Shown: positions 27,005 through 35,447, counted from the first letter of the stretch. The stretch: 64,000 bases of DNA from Clostridium zeae (GCF_017312485.1 NZ_BMBA01000002.1:1194829-1258828); one strand, 5' to 3'. Notes: generated by a model not told the origin, from the letters alone. Program-made: numbers and translations.

Positions 27005-27612
27005 AATAATCAGAACAAACATCAATATAATTTGTACATCAAGTCCATATTGCTAAGGAGTAATATAGTTAATAACGAAATGTACATTACATCAGTCTTA
27101 TCATTTCAATTTATGATTCTCAATAAATAAAACTTAAAAATTTATATTTTTTATTCTTAATATAAATATACTCCTAACAATAAAAATATTTAAATTTGTA
27201 TTTTAAATACCATCTAAATCACCATGTATTGAATCTTCTGTTATCTTAATTATTCCAGTTCCTTTTTTCTCATCTGTAATACTTTACAACTTACTGATAA
27301 TTTTCTAATAAAAAAGCACTCTTTTACACATTATATTTATTGTGTAATTTAATATTTCTAAATTTAAAATATATCATATTGCTATTAAATGGCGTAAAAA
27401 GCAAATAATAATACAATACAGTTAATTTTCATCATGATATTACATGATAAAATAATGCCTCCAAGTAAGCTATAAAATACAGTAAAATTTAAATCAACGA
27501 ACTCCAGGAACACAAGAATTTTATAAATAATAATTGTATTTTTTAGCTTGCAGCATTATCATCTAGTTAAATTTCATTATTGTCGGAACTACCCACACCC
27601 ATCAAAAAATAT

Positions 27613-27655
27613 GAACCGCCTGTAAGCAGCTATTTAAGCCACCTACAGGCGGTTC
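27613..27655 (-). terminator. tmRNA-type terminator, duplicated copy
   Basis: Stem GAACCGCCTGTA / TACAGGCGGTTC with a loop holding AGCTATTTAAGCCAC, then a T-run on the minus strand. The loop is identical to that of the ssrA terminator at 30649-30691 while the stem bases differ and compensate. It lies 3' of the tmRNA remnant at 27667. Confidence 0.75.
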
Positions 27656-27666
27656 ATGAATTCTAA

Positions 27667-27701
27667 GATGGAGGCGAAGCGCTACTTTAAAAATCCACTA
27701 A
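27667..27701 (-). repeat. Degenerate tmRNA 3' end (middle att-like site)
   Basis: Minus strand: TTAGTGGATTTTTAAAGTAG, then CGCTTCGCCTCCATC. It matches the tmRNA 3' end (TCGCCTCCACC) with one change, and its 5' flank matches the 21174 remnant. It marks the junction between two tandem islands. Confidence 0.65.
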
Positions 27702-27760
27702 TTTAAGTATGTTACTTACTAATGAAACAACACTTGTTCATTATCATCATCCTGAACAAC

Positions 27761-28699
27761 CTATTCCTGAGTAAAACAATTTAATAGATTTGCTGCTTTT
27801 ATTGTATACTTATTATTTTCATCTAAGTATTTTACCATATCTTGATGTATATATGTCAAAACCCTATATCCGTCTTCTAGCTCACCCATTTTGATATAAT
27901 TTACAGCGATATCATAGCTTTGTTTCAAAGTACGTTCGTCATTATCTCCATAAGCAGTAAATGCAATAAAATATCCTTTTGAAAAGCAACTATTCGCTTC
28001 TTCATATTTATTAATTCTTGAATATGAAGCACCTAAGTCTAAACACGCGCTAATAATAGCATCCCTTTTTGATGGATCAACATTAAAATTATCCACTGTA
28101 ATTATTTTTTCATATATATTTGTATGTTCTTCTAATAAGTGATCTAAAGTAACAATTTGCATTTTTATAGCATCTTCATGTTGTTCTAAAACACTATACA
28201 GTGAACCTAATATTCCAACAATTTCATAATAAGTATCATATATTAATACTTCATTTGTTTTATAAGATTCACTTTCATCACATATATCAATAAGTAGATT
28301 TTCTAAAACATCAACTGCCCGTATATATATTTCTTCACTAATATATAATCTCACTAAACGCAGCTTCACATCAACAACTAACTCGTACTTTTTACCAAAT
28401 TGATTTTGAAATTTTTCTGCCACACTTTCAAAAACTTCTATTGCCTTTTCTAATTCTCCTATTTCTGCATAAACTTGTCCAAGTACATATTTTGAGAAAA
28501 TAGTGTCTATATGCTCTTCTCCAGCTACTTCATCATACTTTTTGCACAATAATTGCAGTAGTGGAATACACTCACTATACTTATTCTGTTTAAGATATTC
28601 TCTCACCATTCCAAAAAGCATATTTAATCCGTCTAAAGTTTTATACAATTCCTCAAAATTATTTAACTGCCCCTTAAAATGTGAATCTTCTTTCATCAT
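27761..28699 (-). CDS. Tetratricopeptide-repeat protein
   Basis: 312 residues, soluble, built of paired helices spaced as TPR units: YSECIPLLQLLCKKYDEV, VLGQVYAEIGELEKAIEVFESVA, LVRLYISEEIYIRAVDVLENLL and LGASYSRINKYEEANSCFSKGY are clear. TPR proteins bind peptides or partner proteins; no catalytic motif is visible. Its ATG overlaps the stop of the small upstream gene by 4 nt (ATGA). With the metallopeptidase and the small membrane-like protein it forms a coupled three-gene unit filling the inner island. It could be a sensor or substrate of the peptidase. Function unknown. Confidence 0.8.
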   Translation of the reverse strand: MMKEDSHFKGQLNNFEELYKTLDGLNMLFGMVREYLKQNKYSECIPLLQLLCKKYDEVAGEEHIDTIFSKYVLGQVYAEIGELEKAIEVFESVAEKFQNQFGKKYELVVDVKLRLVRLYISEEIYIRAVDVLENLLIDICDESESYKTNEVLIYDTYYEIVGILGSLYSVLEQHEDAIKMQIVTLDHLLEEHTNIYEKIITVDNFNVDPSKRDAIISACLDLGASYSRINKYEEANSCFSKGYFIAFTAYGDNDERTLKQSYDIAVNYIKMGELEDGYRVLTYIHQDMVKYLDENNKYTIKAANLLNCFTQE

Positions 28700-29031
28700 T
28701 TGTTTTCATCACTCGATAACTTTTTCTTTATTTCTATATCACTTATTTCACACTCTTCTCCATTAATTACAATATAATTCTTTTTTCTATCCTTAAGTTT
28801 ATCATAAAGCCAACTACTTAAAATGCTTATTGCCACATTCGACCCCACAGTAATACATATTTCTATAGCCTGTCCTAAATCTGGCATAAAATTAAAATCA
28901 TCTGGAGGCAGCACTTGAATGATTGCATTTTCCTTTTCGTTAACCACTATTTGTCCTACATCATTCATAGCTTTACTTAGAAATTCTGGTACCTTTTCTC
29001 CATTCATTAATGGAATTTGAATCATTTTCAT
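28696..29031 (-). CDS. Small protein with one hydrophobic segment
   Basis: 111 residues, not assigned to a family. A hydrophilic N-terminal half (PLMNGEKVPEFLSKAMNDVG) is followed by one hydrophobic stretch (IEICITVGSNVAISILSSWL, about 65-84), then YDKLKDRKKN and a beta-type tail YIVINGEECEISDIEIKK. This layout, a helix then an IxINGxE strand, recalls the small constant components that accompany conflict-system effectors, but the resemblance is only by eye. ATG 29031 has GGAGG eight bases upstream; the frame extends to 29046. It begins 2 nt after the peptidase stop and overlaps the TPR gene by 4 nt. Confidence 0.7.
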   Translation of the reverse strand: MKMIQIPLMNGEKVPEFLSKAMNDVGQIVVNEKENAIIQVLPPDDFNFMPDLGQAIEICITVGSNVAISILSSWLYDKLKDRKKNYIVINGEECEISDIEIKKKLSSDENK

Positions 29032-29033
29032 TA

Positions 29034-30374
29034 TTATTTCCTCCATATTTTCCTTTTTATTTCATCATCAGAAAGTGAATCCATATAAGCCTTCATTCTT
29101 CGTACAAAATCTTCTGCATAATTCATCAATTTTGTATCTATATTTCCATCATAGAATTGTTTAATATTCATCCTACGCAATAGTGCAGTAGGATGAGTAT
29201 TCTTTGACCTCTTGATTTCTTTATCCATAACTTTTAGTATTCTTTGGTAAACAAAATCAAACATTTCAAAAAAAGTAAAAAGTAGTTCAATATCTTCAAT
29301 TTTCCTATTTCTTAAATCATGTAACTGGATATTATTATAGTCCTTTTGATTTTTACAATCTTCCTTATTTATCCTTATCGCTCTAGCTTCTGATTTTCTA
29401 ATCCAATTCAGAGCAAAATTATCAGCTTCATACTCATTTTTAAAAGATTGCTCCATTTCCTCATTGGTTTTAATTTCATCCTGTGTTTTGTGTTTGAGAA
29501 GTATATGTCCATATTCATGTGCCATCATAAAATCTACTTGATTCATAATAATTTCCTTTATAATAAAAATGTCTGCTTTATCAAAAAGCATTGCAGAAGG
29601 TGGTAAATTTGAAACACTTCCGTTATTTCTCAAAATATCAACAATAACTATAAATAAATTAGTACATGTTATTACTGGCTCAGTAATCTCTATAAAACAA
29701 GATTCTTCATTGTATCTCTTTACACGATATCCACACAAAATCATTTTTATCCATTCCATAAGATATACATATACTCCATAATCCATAAATATCATCCTGC
29801 TATCTCTTTGTGATTTACAATGGGCTTGTATATCGTTAGTTTTTATCATACCACACTCAATGTGCCTTATCTCTGATAGATCATACCCTTCTGGTATTGA
29901 TGCTAGTAAATTAACTTGCTCATTTCGTAACCAATATGGCATACCATAAATCATATATTTTTTCCCATATACTTTTCTATTAGCAAAATACCTACTTACC
30001 ATATTCCATCTAAGATTAGCCTCTGCACACTCCTTCAAATGCGTTATAAAAAATATATCCATTTTCCAGCTTACTACAAACATAGAACGTATATTAAGTA
30101 ATAAAATATCCTCTTCACTATACTGTTTACCATTCATTGCTATGCAACTTACCATTAATTCAAGGTCCTTATTTTCTACAACTTTAGCGTAGTCAATAGA
30201 TTGTAATAATTCAAGGTCTATCCCAATTTCTTTTGACATATATCGACTTACATCCTTATATGTTTTGAACATTTCAGCAAACAATAAGTCTATTCCACTT
30301 TTTTCAATTATCATTTCAGCATTCTCATGCATATCTTCTTTAACAATGTCATCTATTAAGTCTTGGTTATTCAT
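29034..30374 (-). CDS. HEYGH zinc metallopeptidase
   Basis: 446 residues. MMAHEYGHILLKH (H286, E287, H290) is an HExxH zinc site, and NEYEADNFAL about 25 residues on supplies the third ligand (E316 or E314), the gluzincin pattern shared by ImmA/IrrE, M48 and phage-exclusion (Lit/U49) peptidases. The long N-terminal region (1-250) is not recognised; no signal peptide or clear transmembrane helix. First gene of a tightly coupled operon on the ssrA-linked island, followed by a small membrane-like protein and a TPR protein. An abortive-infection or prophage-regulatory role is plausible from context. Substrate unknown. Confidence 0.82.
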   Translation of the reverse strand: MNNQDLIDDIVKEDMHENAEMIIEKSGIDLLFAEMFKTYKDVSRYMSKEIGIDLELLQSIDYAKVVENKDLELMVSCIAMNGKQYSEEDILLLNIRSMFVVSWKMDIFFITHLKECAEANLRWNMVSRYFANRKVYGKKYMIYGMPYWLRNEQVNLLASIPEGYDLSEIRHIECGMIKTNDIQAHCKSQRDSRMIFMDYGVYVYLMEWIKMILCGYRVKRYNEESCFIEITEPVITCTNLFIVIVDILRNNGSVSNLPPSAMLFDKADIFIIKEIIMNQVDFMMAHEYGHILLKHKTQDEIKTNEEMEQSFKNEYEADNFALNWIRKSEARAIRINKEDCKNQKDYNNIQLHDLRNRKIEDIELLFTFFEMFDFVYQRILKVMDKEIKRSKNTHPTALLRRMNIKQFYDGNIDTKLMNYAEDFVRRMKAYMDSLSDDEIKRKIWRK

Positions 30375-30648
30375 TTGTTAAATCCCCACCCAAAAATTCG
30401 CTAATTAAAAATTTTATTATTTAATAAGTAATACCGCTTAAGGTCACACTAACTACTCATTAGCTTAATTGTTAATGAAGTGTCAGTAGAAGACTTTATT
30501 TCTTCTTTATCTAAGTTTTGTCTTTTAGATACTTATTTTTTTATTTATAATTATAATCCACTGTACAACTTTTGGCAAATAACAACCATTTTTTTTGCAA
30601 TGTTTCATTAAAACAATTTGGTGGAGCTACCCGTAACAATAAAAAATA

Positions 30649-30691
30649 CGACCACTTGTAGGTAGCTATTTAAGCCACATACAAATGGTCG
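30649..30691 (-). terminator. ssrA terminator
   Basis: Directly after the tmRNA 3' end: stem CGACCATTTGTATGT / ACCTACAAGTGGTCG (minus strand), loop GGCTTAAATAGCT, then TATTTTTTATT. Confidence 0.85.
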
Positions 30692-30701
30692 TGGATTTAT
30701 A

Positions 30702-31327
30702 TGGTGGAGGCGAGGGGTCGTGCGCATATGTTATTACTAACATCACTGACTATATCTTACTCATTAGGATAAATTTTCCTAATGAGTCTTGGCGTATTAT
30801 AGAAGCCTTAGTTTAGTTTGCGACTTCTATCCTAGTACTCCATACTTAAAAGCTTAGGAGCCTATGAGTCGATACGAGGCTGTTAAGTTTCCTTACATAC
30901 CTCTCGGTATTGCCGTCATCGTCACATGGTACGGTTTCACCGATAAAGCCAAGTTTTCACTCAAGAATCACTTCTTGAGGCGACTCTTTTACGAATCGAA
31001 CCCCTGTCCGAAAGCAGACCAGCCTGACTTTCTACGAGCGTAGTCTATATTTTAACATTCCCTCCACAAGACGCCTACAGACAGGCTTCCTGCTTTAGTA
31101 GCTTCATAAATTCCGTTCCTAGGTCAAAGCTTTCCTAGGCTCGGGGCCCCGCTATCGGCGCCAGACACTAAGCTGCGGGAAGCTTAGGCTGACGAGCTGC
31201 TACTAGGCAGCTAATGCAAAATTATCTTCTGCGTTTACATTTAGTGCATAGTTGATCACGTGGGACCATGCTTCCCCCGGCTCGCTTATCAAACCCATCT
31301 TACCCCCGTCGAAGCCAAAGCGCCCCC
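30702..31327 (-). ncRNA. ssrA: tmRNA (ssrA), interrupted by a group I intron
   Basis: tmRNA rescues stalled ribosomes by acting first as tRNA-Ala and then as mRNA for a degradation tag. The 5' end GGGGGCGCTTTGGCTTCGAC (from 31327) pairs over 7 bp with CGCCTCC before the 3' ACCA (30702). The tag reads from GCA at 31232: AEDNFALAA followed by two TAG stops (31205-31200). The T-arm is split: AGGGGTTCGAT ends at 30995 and ACCCCT resumes at 30718. Removing 30719-30994 leaves 350 nt, the normal length, with a 5-bp T stem restored. A consensus promoter lies at 31390-31418 and smpB is 1.6 kb upstream on the same strand. Confidence 0.95.
30719..30994 (-). other. Group I intron in the tmRNA T-loop (276 nt, no ORF)
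   Basis: The insert breaks the T-loop of tmRNA. At the 5' site CGAT|TC pairs with GAGTCG a few bases into the insert (hairpin loop GTAAAA), forming P1 with a U-G pair exactly at the cut. The insert ends in G (...GCGCACG), as group I introns do. Inside are CTCAAGAAGTGATTCTTGAG (P2 hairpin), GACGGCAATACCGAG, a long hairpin GACTCATTAGG...CCTAATGAGT, and AAGATATAGTC, the typical 3' strand of P7. No homing endonuclease is encoded. Group I introns at this position are known from some clostridial tmRNA genes. Splice points are derived by me from the pairing and could move by 1-2 nt. Confidence 0.9.
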
Positions 31328-31389
31328 ATATTATGGGTGATGAATTTGCAAACGCTATAATTTATCAATATTTAATTTTCTGAATTTTA

Positions 31390-31418
31390 ATTATAAACCT
31401 TATAAACTTCTCTGTCAA
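31390..31418 (-). promoter_or_regulatory. Consensus sigma-A promoter of ssrA
   Basis: TTGACA (31418-31413), 17-bp spacer, TATAAT (31395-31390), about 60 bp upstream of the mature 5' end, so the precursor has a short leader to be removed. Both hexamers are perfect, as expected for a highly expressed RNA. Confidence 0.85.
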
Positions 31419-31584
31419 GTTCATGATGATGAGCTGTATTTATTAACTCCTCATCACAAATATTATATTACAGCATTAATGAATTTATATCAACACAGTT
31501 ATTGATGGCAAAATTGTTTATCACTGATTCATATGGAATTAGTGATAACAATAGTATACTACTCTCAGTTTTCCCACTGCTGAT

Positions 31585-31632
31585 AAAATCATATTAATTC
31601 TATGCGAAGTTCATCTAAGTATCGGAAGTATA
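31585..31632. repeat. Dispersed repeat D, copy 1
   Basis: AATCATATTAATTCTATGCG, then AAGTTCATCTAAGTATCGGA; matches 38134-38180 and 61219-61265. The remainder of 31420-31830 shows no gene. Confidence 0.55.
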
Positions 31633-31843
31633 AATACCTAAATTTCAACGCTACTATAAAACATTCATTCATAAAAATTTTTCAATATTTATTGTTATAA
31701 TTATATCTTCAAAAAATTATAAAATTATATAAATATATAGTAGATATGCGCCTTTAAGAGATATTCCCTTTATTTTGGGTGTCTCCACTTTGTAACCCCT
31801 CATCATATACTAAAGTATGAATTAACAACGGAGGTATATCTAT

Positions 31844-32854
31844 ATGAAGTGGGTATTTGTAATAGCGACTGTATTTATATTTGCGCTAGTTTTTTATTAT
31901 TCCGTAAACAATGAAAAAACAAGGACGAAGAAAAAAGCATTAAGTTTATATAGGAAGAAGCGGTATGATAAAACTATTTCTTTGCTTGACGCTAAGAGAG
32001 CTCTCTTAGGCGAAGATTTTTACTATTCCCTCTTGATAGAGATATTAGTAGAAACTAAAGATATAGAAAAAATGCTACAGGCCTGCAAAGAAGCTTTAGA
32101 TTCTAAAATTGAAAGCAGTATGCTTTATAACAACATAAGCTATGCTTATTTTGAAGCTGAGGATTTTGATAAATCTTTAGAATATGCTGATAAATGTATC
32201 GAACTTAATGATAAGTTTGCTGCACCTTACGCAAATAAAGGCAACTGTTATTATCTTCTCAGTGACTTAGACAAAGCTTTAGAAAATTTTGATACCGCTT
32301 TAAGTATAAACAAAGATTTACCTGCTGCACTTTATGGCAAAGGTATATGCTTATATATAAGAAAAGATTATACTGAATGCGAAAAATACCTCTTAAAATA
32401 TACTAAGATAAATAAAAAAAGTATAAACACCTTTAAGATGCTTGGTGATTTATATTTTGAAAACAGGGATTTCAGTTCAGCTGCAAAAATGTATGAATCC
32501 ATAATATCTGTAGACTCTACTCTCCCATGGGCCTACTACGAGCTTGGAAACATACTTTTCTATGAAGGAGATTTGTTTCGCGCCTTAACTTCACTTGATA
32601 AAGCTATAGAATTAGATAAGGATTGCTATATTGCCTATTATTATAAATGTAGGATCTTTTCACTCTTTAGACATATAGATCAAGCTTTTCAGTGTTTAGA
32701 AAAGGCTGTTGAAGGTGAAAAATACCTGAAGCTAATTGCCTTTGAAGATGATTTTCTGAACAATCTAAAATTTTATTCTAAATTTAAAGATATTGTAGGA
32801 AATAGAAAAACTGATATAATATCAGAATTACAAGTAACTAGTGCAGATGATTAA
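31844..32854 (+). CDS. Membrane-anchored TPR protein
   Basis: 336 residues. One N-terminal transmembrane helix (WVFVIATVFIFALVFYYS, residues ~3-20) followed by basic residues, so the bulk faces the cytoplasm. At least five TPR units follow, for example YADKCIELNDKFAAPYANKG, ALENFDTALSINKDLPAALYG and YYELGNILFYEGDLFRALTSL. A scaffold or assembly role is typical; no enzyme motif. CGGAGG precedes the ATG. Single gene, divergent from ssrA and convergent with smpB, sharing a two-way terminator at 32853-32886. Function unknown. Confidence 0.85.
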   Translation: MKWVFVIATVFIFALVFYYSVNNEKTRTKKKALSLYRKKRYDKTISLLDAKRALLGEDFYYSLLIEILVETKDIEKMLQACKEALDSKIESSMLYNNISYAYFEAEDFDKSLEYADKCIELNDKFAAPYANKGNCYYLLSDLDKALENFDTALSINKDLPAALYGKGICLYIRKDYTECEKYLLKYTKINKKSINTFKMLGDLYFENRDFSSAAKMYESIISVDSTLPWAYYELGNILFYEGDLFRALTSLDKAIELDKDCYIAYYYKCRIFSLFRHIDQAFQCLEKAVEGEKYLKLIAFEDDFLNNLKFYSKFKDIVGNRKTDIISELQVTSADD

Positions 32855-32886
32855 AAAATCATGCTCTTTCGTGAGCATGATTTTTT
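32853..32886. terminator. Bidirectional terminator between TPR gene and smpB
   Basis: AAAAAATCATGCTC / GAGCATGATTTTTT with a TTTCGT loop; serves both convergent genes. Confidence 0.85.
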
Positions 32887-33355
32887 AATATCTTGATCTT
32901 TCCTTCATTTGTCTTTCAATGTCTCTCTTGTGAGCCTTTTCGAGCATAGAATCTCTCTTATCATAATTTTTCTTACCCTTACAAACAGCTAAATTAACCT
33001 TTACCTTACTACCTTTTAAATAAAGTGCTAAAGGCACTAGGGTTAATCCCTCTTGTTGTATAAGTCCTGTAAGTCTTGTTATTTCTTCTTTATGCAAAAG
33101 TAATCTTCTTTCTCTAAGTGGATCGACATTAAAAATATTACCTTGTTCATAAGGACTCACATGCATGTTTTTTATATAAACTTCTCCATTATATATATCT
33201 GCATAGCAATCTTTAAGATTAGCTTTTCCTGCCCTTATTGATTTAACCTCTGTACCTACTAGTTCTATTCCAGCTTCCATAGCTTCTTCAACGAAGTAGT
33301 CATGTCTGGCTTTTCTATTTTCAGCTAAAGTTTTATTATCATTCTTTCTAGCCAT
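32885..33355 (-). CDS. smpB: SsrA-binding protein SmpB
   Basis: 156 residues, the usual length. SmpB binds the tRNA-like part of tmRNA and takes it into the A site of stalled ribosomes. Conserved segments seen: [37 protein letters not shown], and the basic C-terminal tail ([10 protein letters not shown]...KERSRY) that enters the mRNA channel. ssrA lies about 1.6 kb downstream on the same strand, with one divergent gene between. AGGATG precedes the ATG. Confidence 0.97.
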   Translation of the reverse strand: MARKNDNKTLAENRKARHDYFVEEAMEAGIELVGTEVKSIRAGKANLKDCYADIYNGEVYIKNMHVSPYEQGNIFNVDPLRERRLLLHKEEITRLTGLIQQEGLTLVPLALYLKGSKVKVNLAVCKGKKNYDKRDSMLEKAHKRDIERQMKERSRY

Positions 33356-33435
33356 ATAATCACATCCTAATGGTAATATATTGCCTCTATATTATAATAT
33401 ATTACCCATTTAATAACAAGTTCATAGCAGTCTAT

Positions 33436-34227
33436 TTATTTTACTTTCACATCTTTAATAGTTTTATCTTGGCTAACATACCAATATGGTACTGCTAAGA
33501 AAAGTGAACCTCCAAGAATATTACCTAGAGTAACCCAGCTTAAATTATGTAATACAGCACCTAGAGTTAATGCATCATTATGTGGTAGCATAAGTGCTGT
33601 TGAAAACAAGGCCATATTTGCTACTGAATGTTCAAATCCAGCTGTAGCGAAAGCAAATATACACCAAAAAAGCATTATTAGCTTTGCTGTTTCATCTTTT
33701 AATCTATAACATAGCCAAACTGCTAAACAAACTATGAAGTTACATAATATAGCTCTTAAGAACAATTGATCTGCTGGATAATGTGTTTTTGATTCTGCAA
33801 CCTTTAAAAGATAAGTATCAGACAGCCCTATTGGAGCTCCACTTTTTACATATATGTATGAAGATACTATTGAACCTGCCAAATTTCCAAGATAACATAC
33901 TACCAATAATTTTATAGTATTCTTTAGACTAACAGTTTTTTCTAATAGACCTACAGTTAAAACAAAGCAATTACCAGTAAAAAGTTCTCCTCCAGCAAAA
34001 TATATAAGACCTAAGGCTATAGAAAAGGTAAGCCCTACAGCCATCTTTCCATAAAGCTTTCCATCAACATTCACTATTCCTGCAGTTGAGTAAGAAAGAG
34101 CTATACCTACTAATACAAAAAAGCCTGCTATAAAAGCCAATAAAAAATATTTAAAAACACTATTATTAATATAATCACTCTTAACTTCTGATGAGTGAGC
34201 AACTTCCTTTACTGCATCTTTATACAT
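33436..34227 (-). CDS. Formate/nitrite transporter family channel (FocA/NirC)
   Basis: 263 residues with six hydrophobic segments of the FNT fold, a pentameric channel for formate, nitrite or similar small anions. Family signatures: FAGGELFTGNCFVLTVG, and VCLAVWLCYRLKDETAKLI followed by FATAGFEHSVANM, which holds the conserved central His. GAGGAG precedes the ATG. It lies alone between smpB and a nitroreductase gene. In a fermenting clostridium formate release or uptake is the likely job; the anion cannot be fixed from sequence. The 320 bp upstream (34228-34556) are AT-rich with nothing recognisable. Confidence 0.92.
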   Translation of the reverse strand: MYKDAVKEVAHSSEVKSDYINNSVFKYFLLAFIAGFFVLVGIALSYSTAGIVNVDGKLYGKMAVGLTFSIALGLIYFAGGELFTGNCFVLTVGLLEKTVSLKNTIKLLVVCYLGNLAGSIVSSYIYVKSGAPIGLSDTYLLKVAESKTHYPADQLFLRAILCNFIVCLAVWLCYRLKDETAKLIMLFWCIFAFATAGFEHSVANMALFSTALMLPHNDALTLGAVLHNLSWVTLGNILGGSLFLAVPYWYVSQDKTIKDVKVK

Positions 34228-34556
34228 GAAACATCTCCTCTTTCGCTTCTAATTTAAAGATAGCTTCTTCGATTAGGGATAACTTTAGAAATTTAAATAC
34301 AATTATAAAACTATCCTTATACAAAAATATATAACTTCTAATTCATTACTTTTTAATAACAACTATCTTTATCTATTTAAGAATATTATACTGATAATTA
34401 TTATCATTTTCAATTATTTTATGCTTTTTTATCCATTTAAAAATGTATCAATCCAATCTGCAATATTTTAATAATTCAAGTAATATTACCCACAATAGAT
34501 TTTTTTACCTTTTAACTTATCCACATATCTCATTGAATCATAATTTCCTAAGAAAT

Positions 34557-34747
34557 AAAAAAGTCGCTGAAGCGACCTTCTTCAGCGAGCTTTTTTAACG
34601 CATCTGCCTTTCCGAATGAATATGAGGAAAATTTGGTAGGCGAATAAGTTTTATTTTTACTGTATCGCCATAAAAAACTTTTGAAACCATTGAAATATCT
34701 AGGTTTATATAACTTTAAAATTTTATACTTTCCTATACAGTAAAAAA
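34557..34747. repeat. Dispersed repeat A, copy 2
   Basis: Longest match to copy 1 at 421-610: terminator hairpin GTCGCTGAAGCGACCTTC..., block GCATCTGCCTTTCCGAAT, TTTTACTGT and, 90 bp later, ACAGTAAAA. The hairpin could terminate the nitroreductase transcript on the minus strand. Confidence 0.7.
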
Positions 34748-34811
34748 ACAGTATGAACAATAAAATTCATACTGCTTTCTATATCAAAGTATCTAATATC
34801 TTTAAATGGCT

Positions 34812-35363
34812 TTAAAACTTATTAACAAATGGTGTATTCCAGGTATTTAAGAAAACATAGTCATTAAAATCCTTCTTAGGATTATGATCTTTTTGCTCAT
34901 CACTATGTCCTACTGGTGTCATACCAACAAGCTTGTAATTGTTTGGCGCTCCTATAACATTTATTACTTCCGCTTCATTAGCAGCACCTACCCAACAAGT
35001 TGAATATCCCTCTGCAGTAGCAGCTAATATAAAGTGTTCCATTGCTATAGCTCCATCTACCAAATAATATTCCTTGCCGTCTATTTCACCAGATTTATCA
35101 GGTGAAGCTAAGAACACAGCAAGTAATGGTGCATCTTTTATACCTTTTGATACTTGACCATCATCGTTTAATACAGTATCAGCTATGGTATCCTTTATTC
35201 GTTTATCATCTATTAATATAATCTTGTAACTAGTTTTATTTTTCCAGGATGGTGACATCATAGCTGCTGTGACCATTCTATTGAGTTTTTCCTTATCTAT
35301 AGGACCTTGAGTATTGTATTTCTTTATACTTTGTCTTTCTTCAATAACTTCATAAAATCCCAT
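34812..35363 (-). CDS. Nitroreductase-family protein
   Basis: 183 residues of the FMN-dependent nitroreductase fold. RQSIKKYNTQGPIDKEKL is the N-terminal FMN phosphate-binding region; SPSWKNKTSYKIILI and DGAIAMEHFILAATAEGYSTCWVGA are typical of the small clostridial/nitroreductase-like group. These proteins reduce nitro groups, quinones or flavins with NAD(P)H; the natural substrate is unknown. AGGAGG precedes the ATG. A palindrome (35395-35447) separates it from rnr. Confidence 0.9.
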   Translation of the reverse strand: MGFYEVIEERQSIKKYNTQGPIDKEKLNRMVTAAMMSPSWKNKTSYKIILIDDKRIKDTIADTVLNDDGQVSKGIKDAPLLAVFLASPDKSGEIDGKEYYLVDGAIAMEHFILAATAEGYSTCWVGAANEAEVINVIGAPNNYKLVGMTPVGHSDEQKDHNPKKDFNDYVFLNTWNTPFVNKF

Positions 35364-35394
35364 TGCAATAACCTCCTAAACTTAGATAAAAGTT

Positions 35395-35447
35395 AAAGAA
35401 CCACTTCACTCAAAATATTAAAAATAGATTTTTATGAAGGGTTCTTT
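35395..35447 (-). repeat. Short palindrome, B-like, possible rnr terminator
   Basis: AAAGAACCACTTCA / TGAAGGGTTCTTT with an AT-rich middle; 50 bp past the rnr stop on the minus strand. Its ends recall repeat B (ACCACTTC). Confidence 0.5.

Larger units (their letters stand above)
26436..27603. other. 1.2 kb gene-free AT-rich region of the outer island
   Basis: No open frame with a ribosome site on either strand. It holds an inverted repeat at 26503-26563 (GGAAATGGTTCCTA / TAGGAACCATTCC), and direct repeats TATACACTAACATA at 26811 and 26951, with a weaker third at about 26986. The minus-strand operon promoter must lie at its left end. The gap may have held a lost integrase or other island gene, but I see no recognisable remains. 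Confidence 0.6.

Noticed and set aside
26436..27600. Possible CRISPR or integrase gene in the long empty island region
   Set aside because: No regularly spaced repeats of the right length, and no frame with tyrosine- or serine-recombinase motifs on either strand.
30719..30994. Intron-encoded homing endonuclease
   Set aside because: No frame longer than a few dozen codons in the 276 nt and no LAGLIDADG or HNH motif; the nearest such gene is the separate one at 20726.
34548..34760. 70-codon minus-strand frame ending in a helical peptide (FGKADALKKLAEEG)
   Set aside because: It lies within repeat A and ends in the terminator hairpin; the other two copies break the frame, so the peptide is not conserved.
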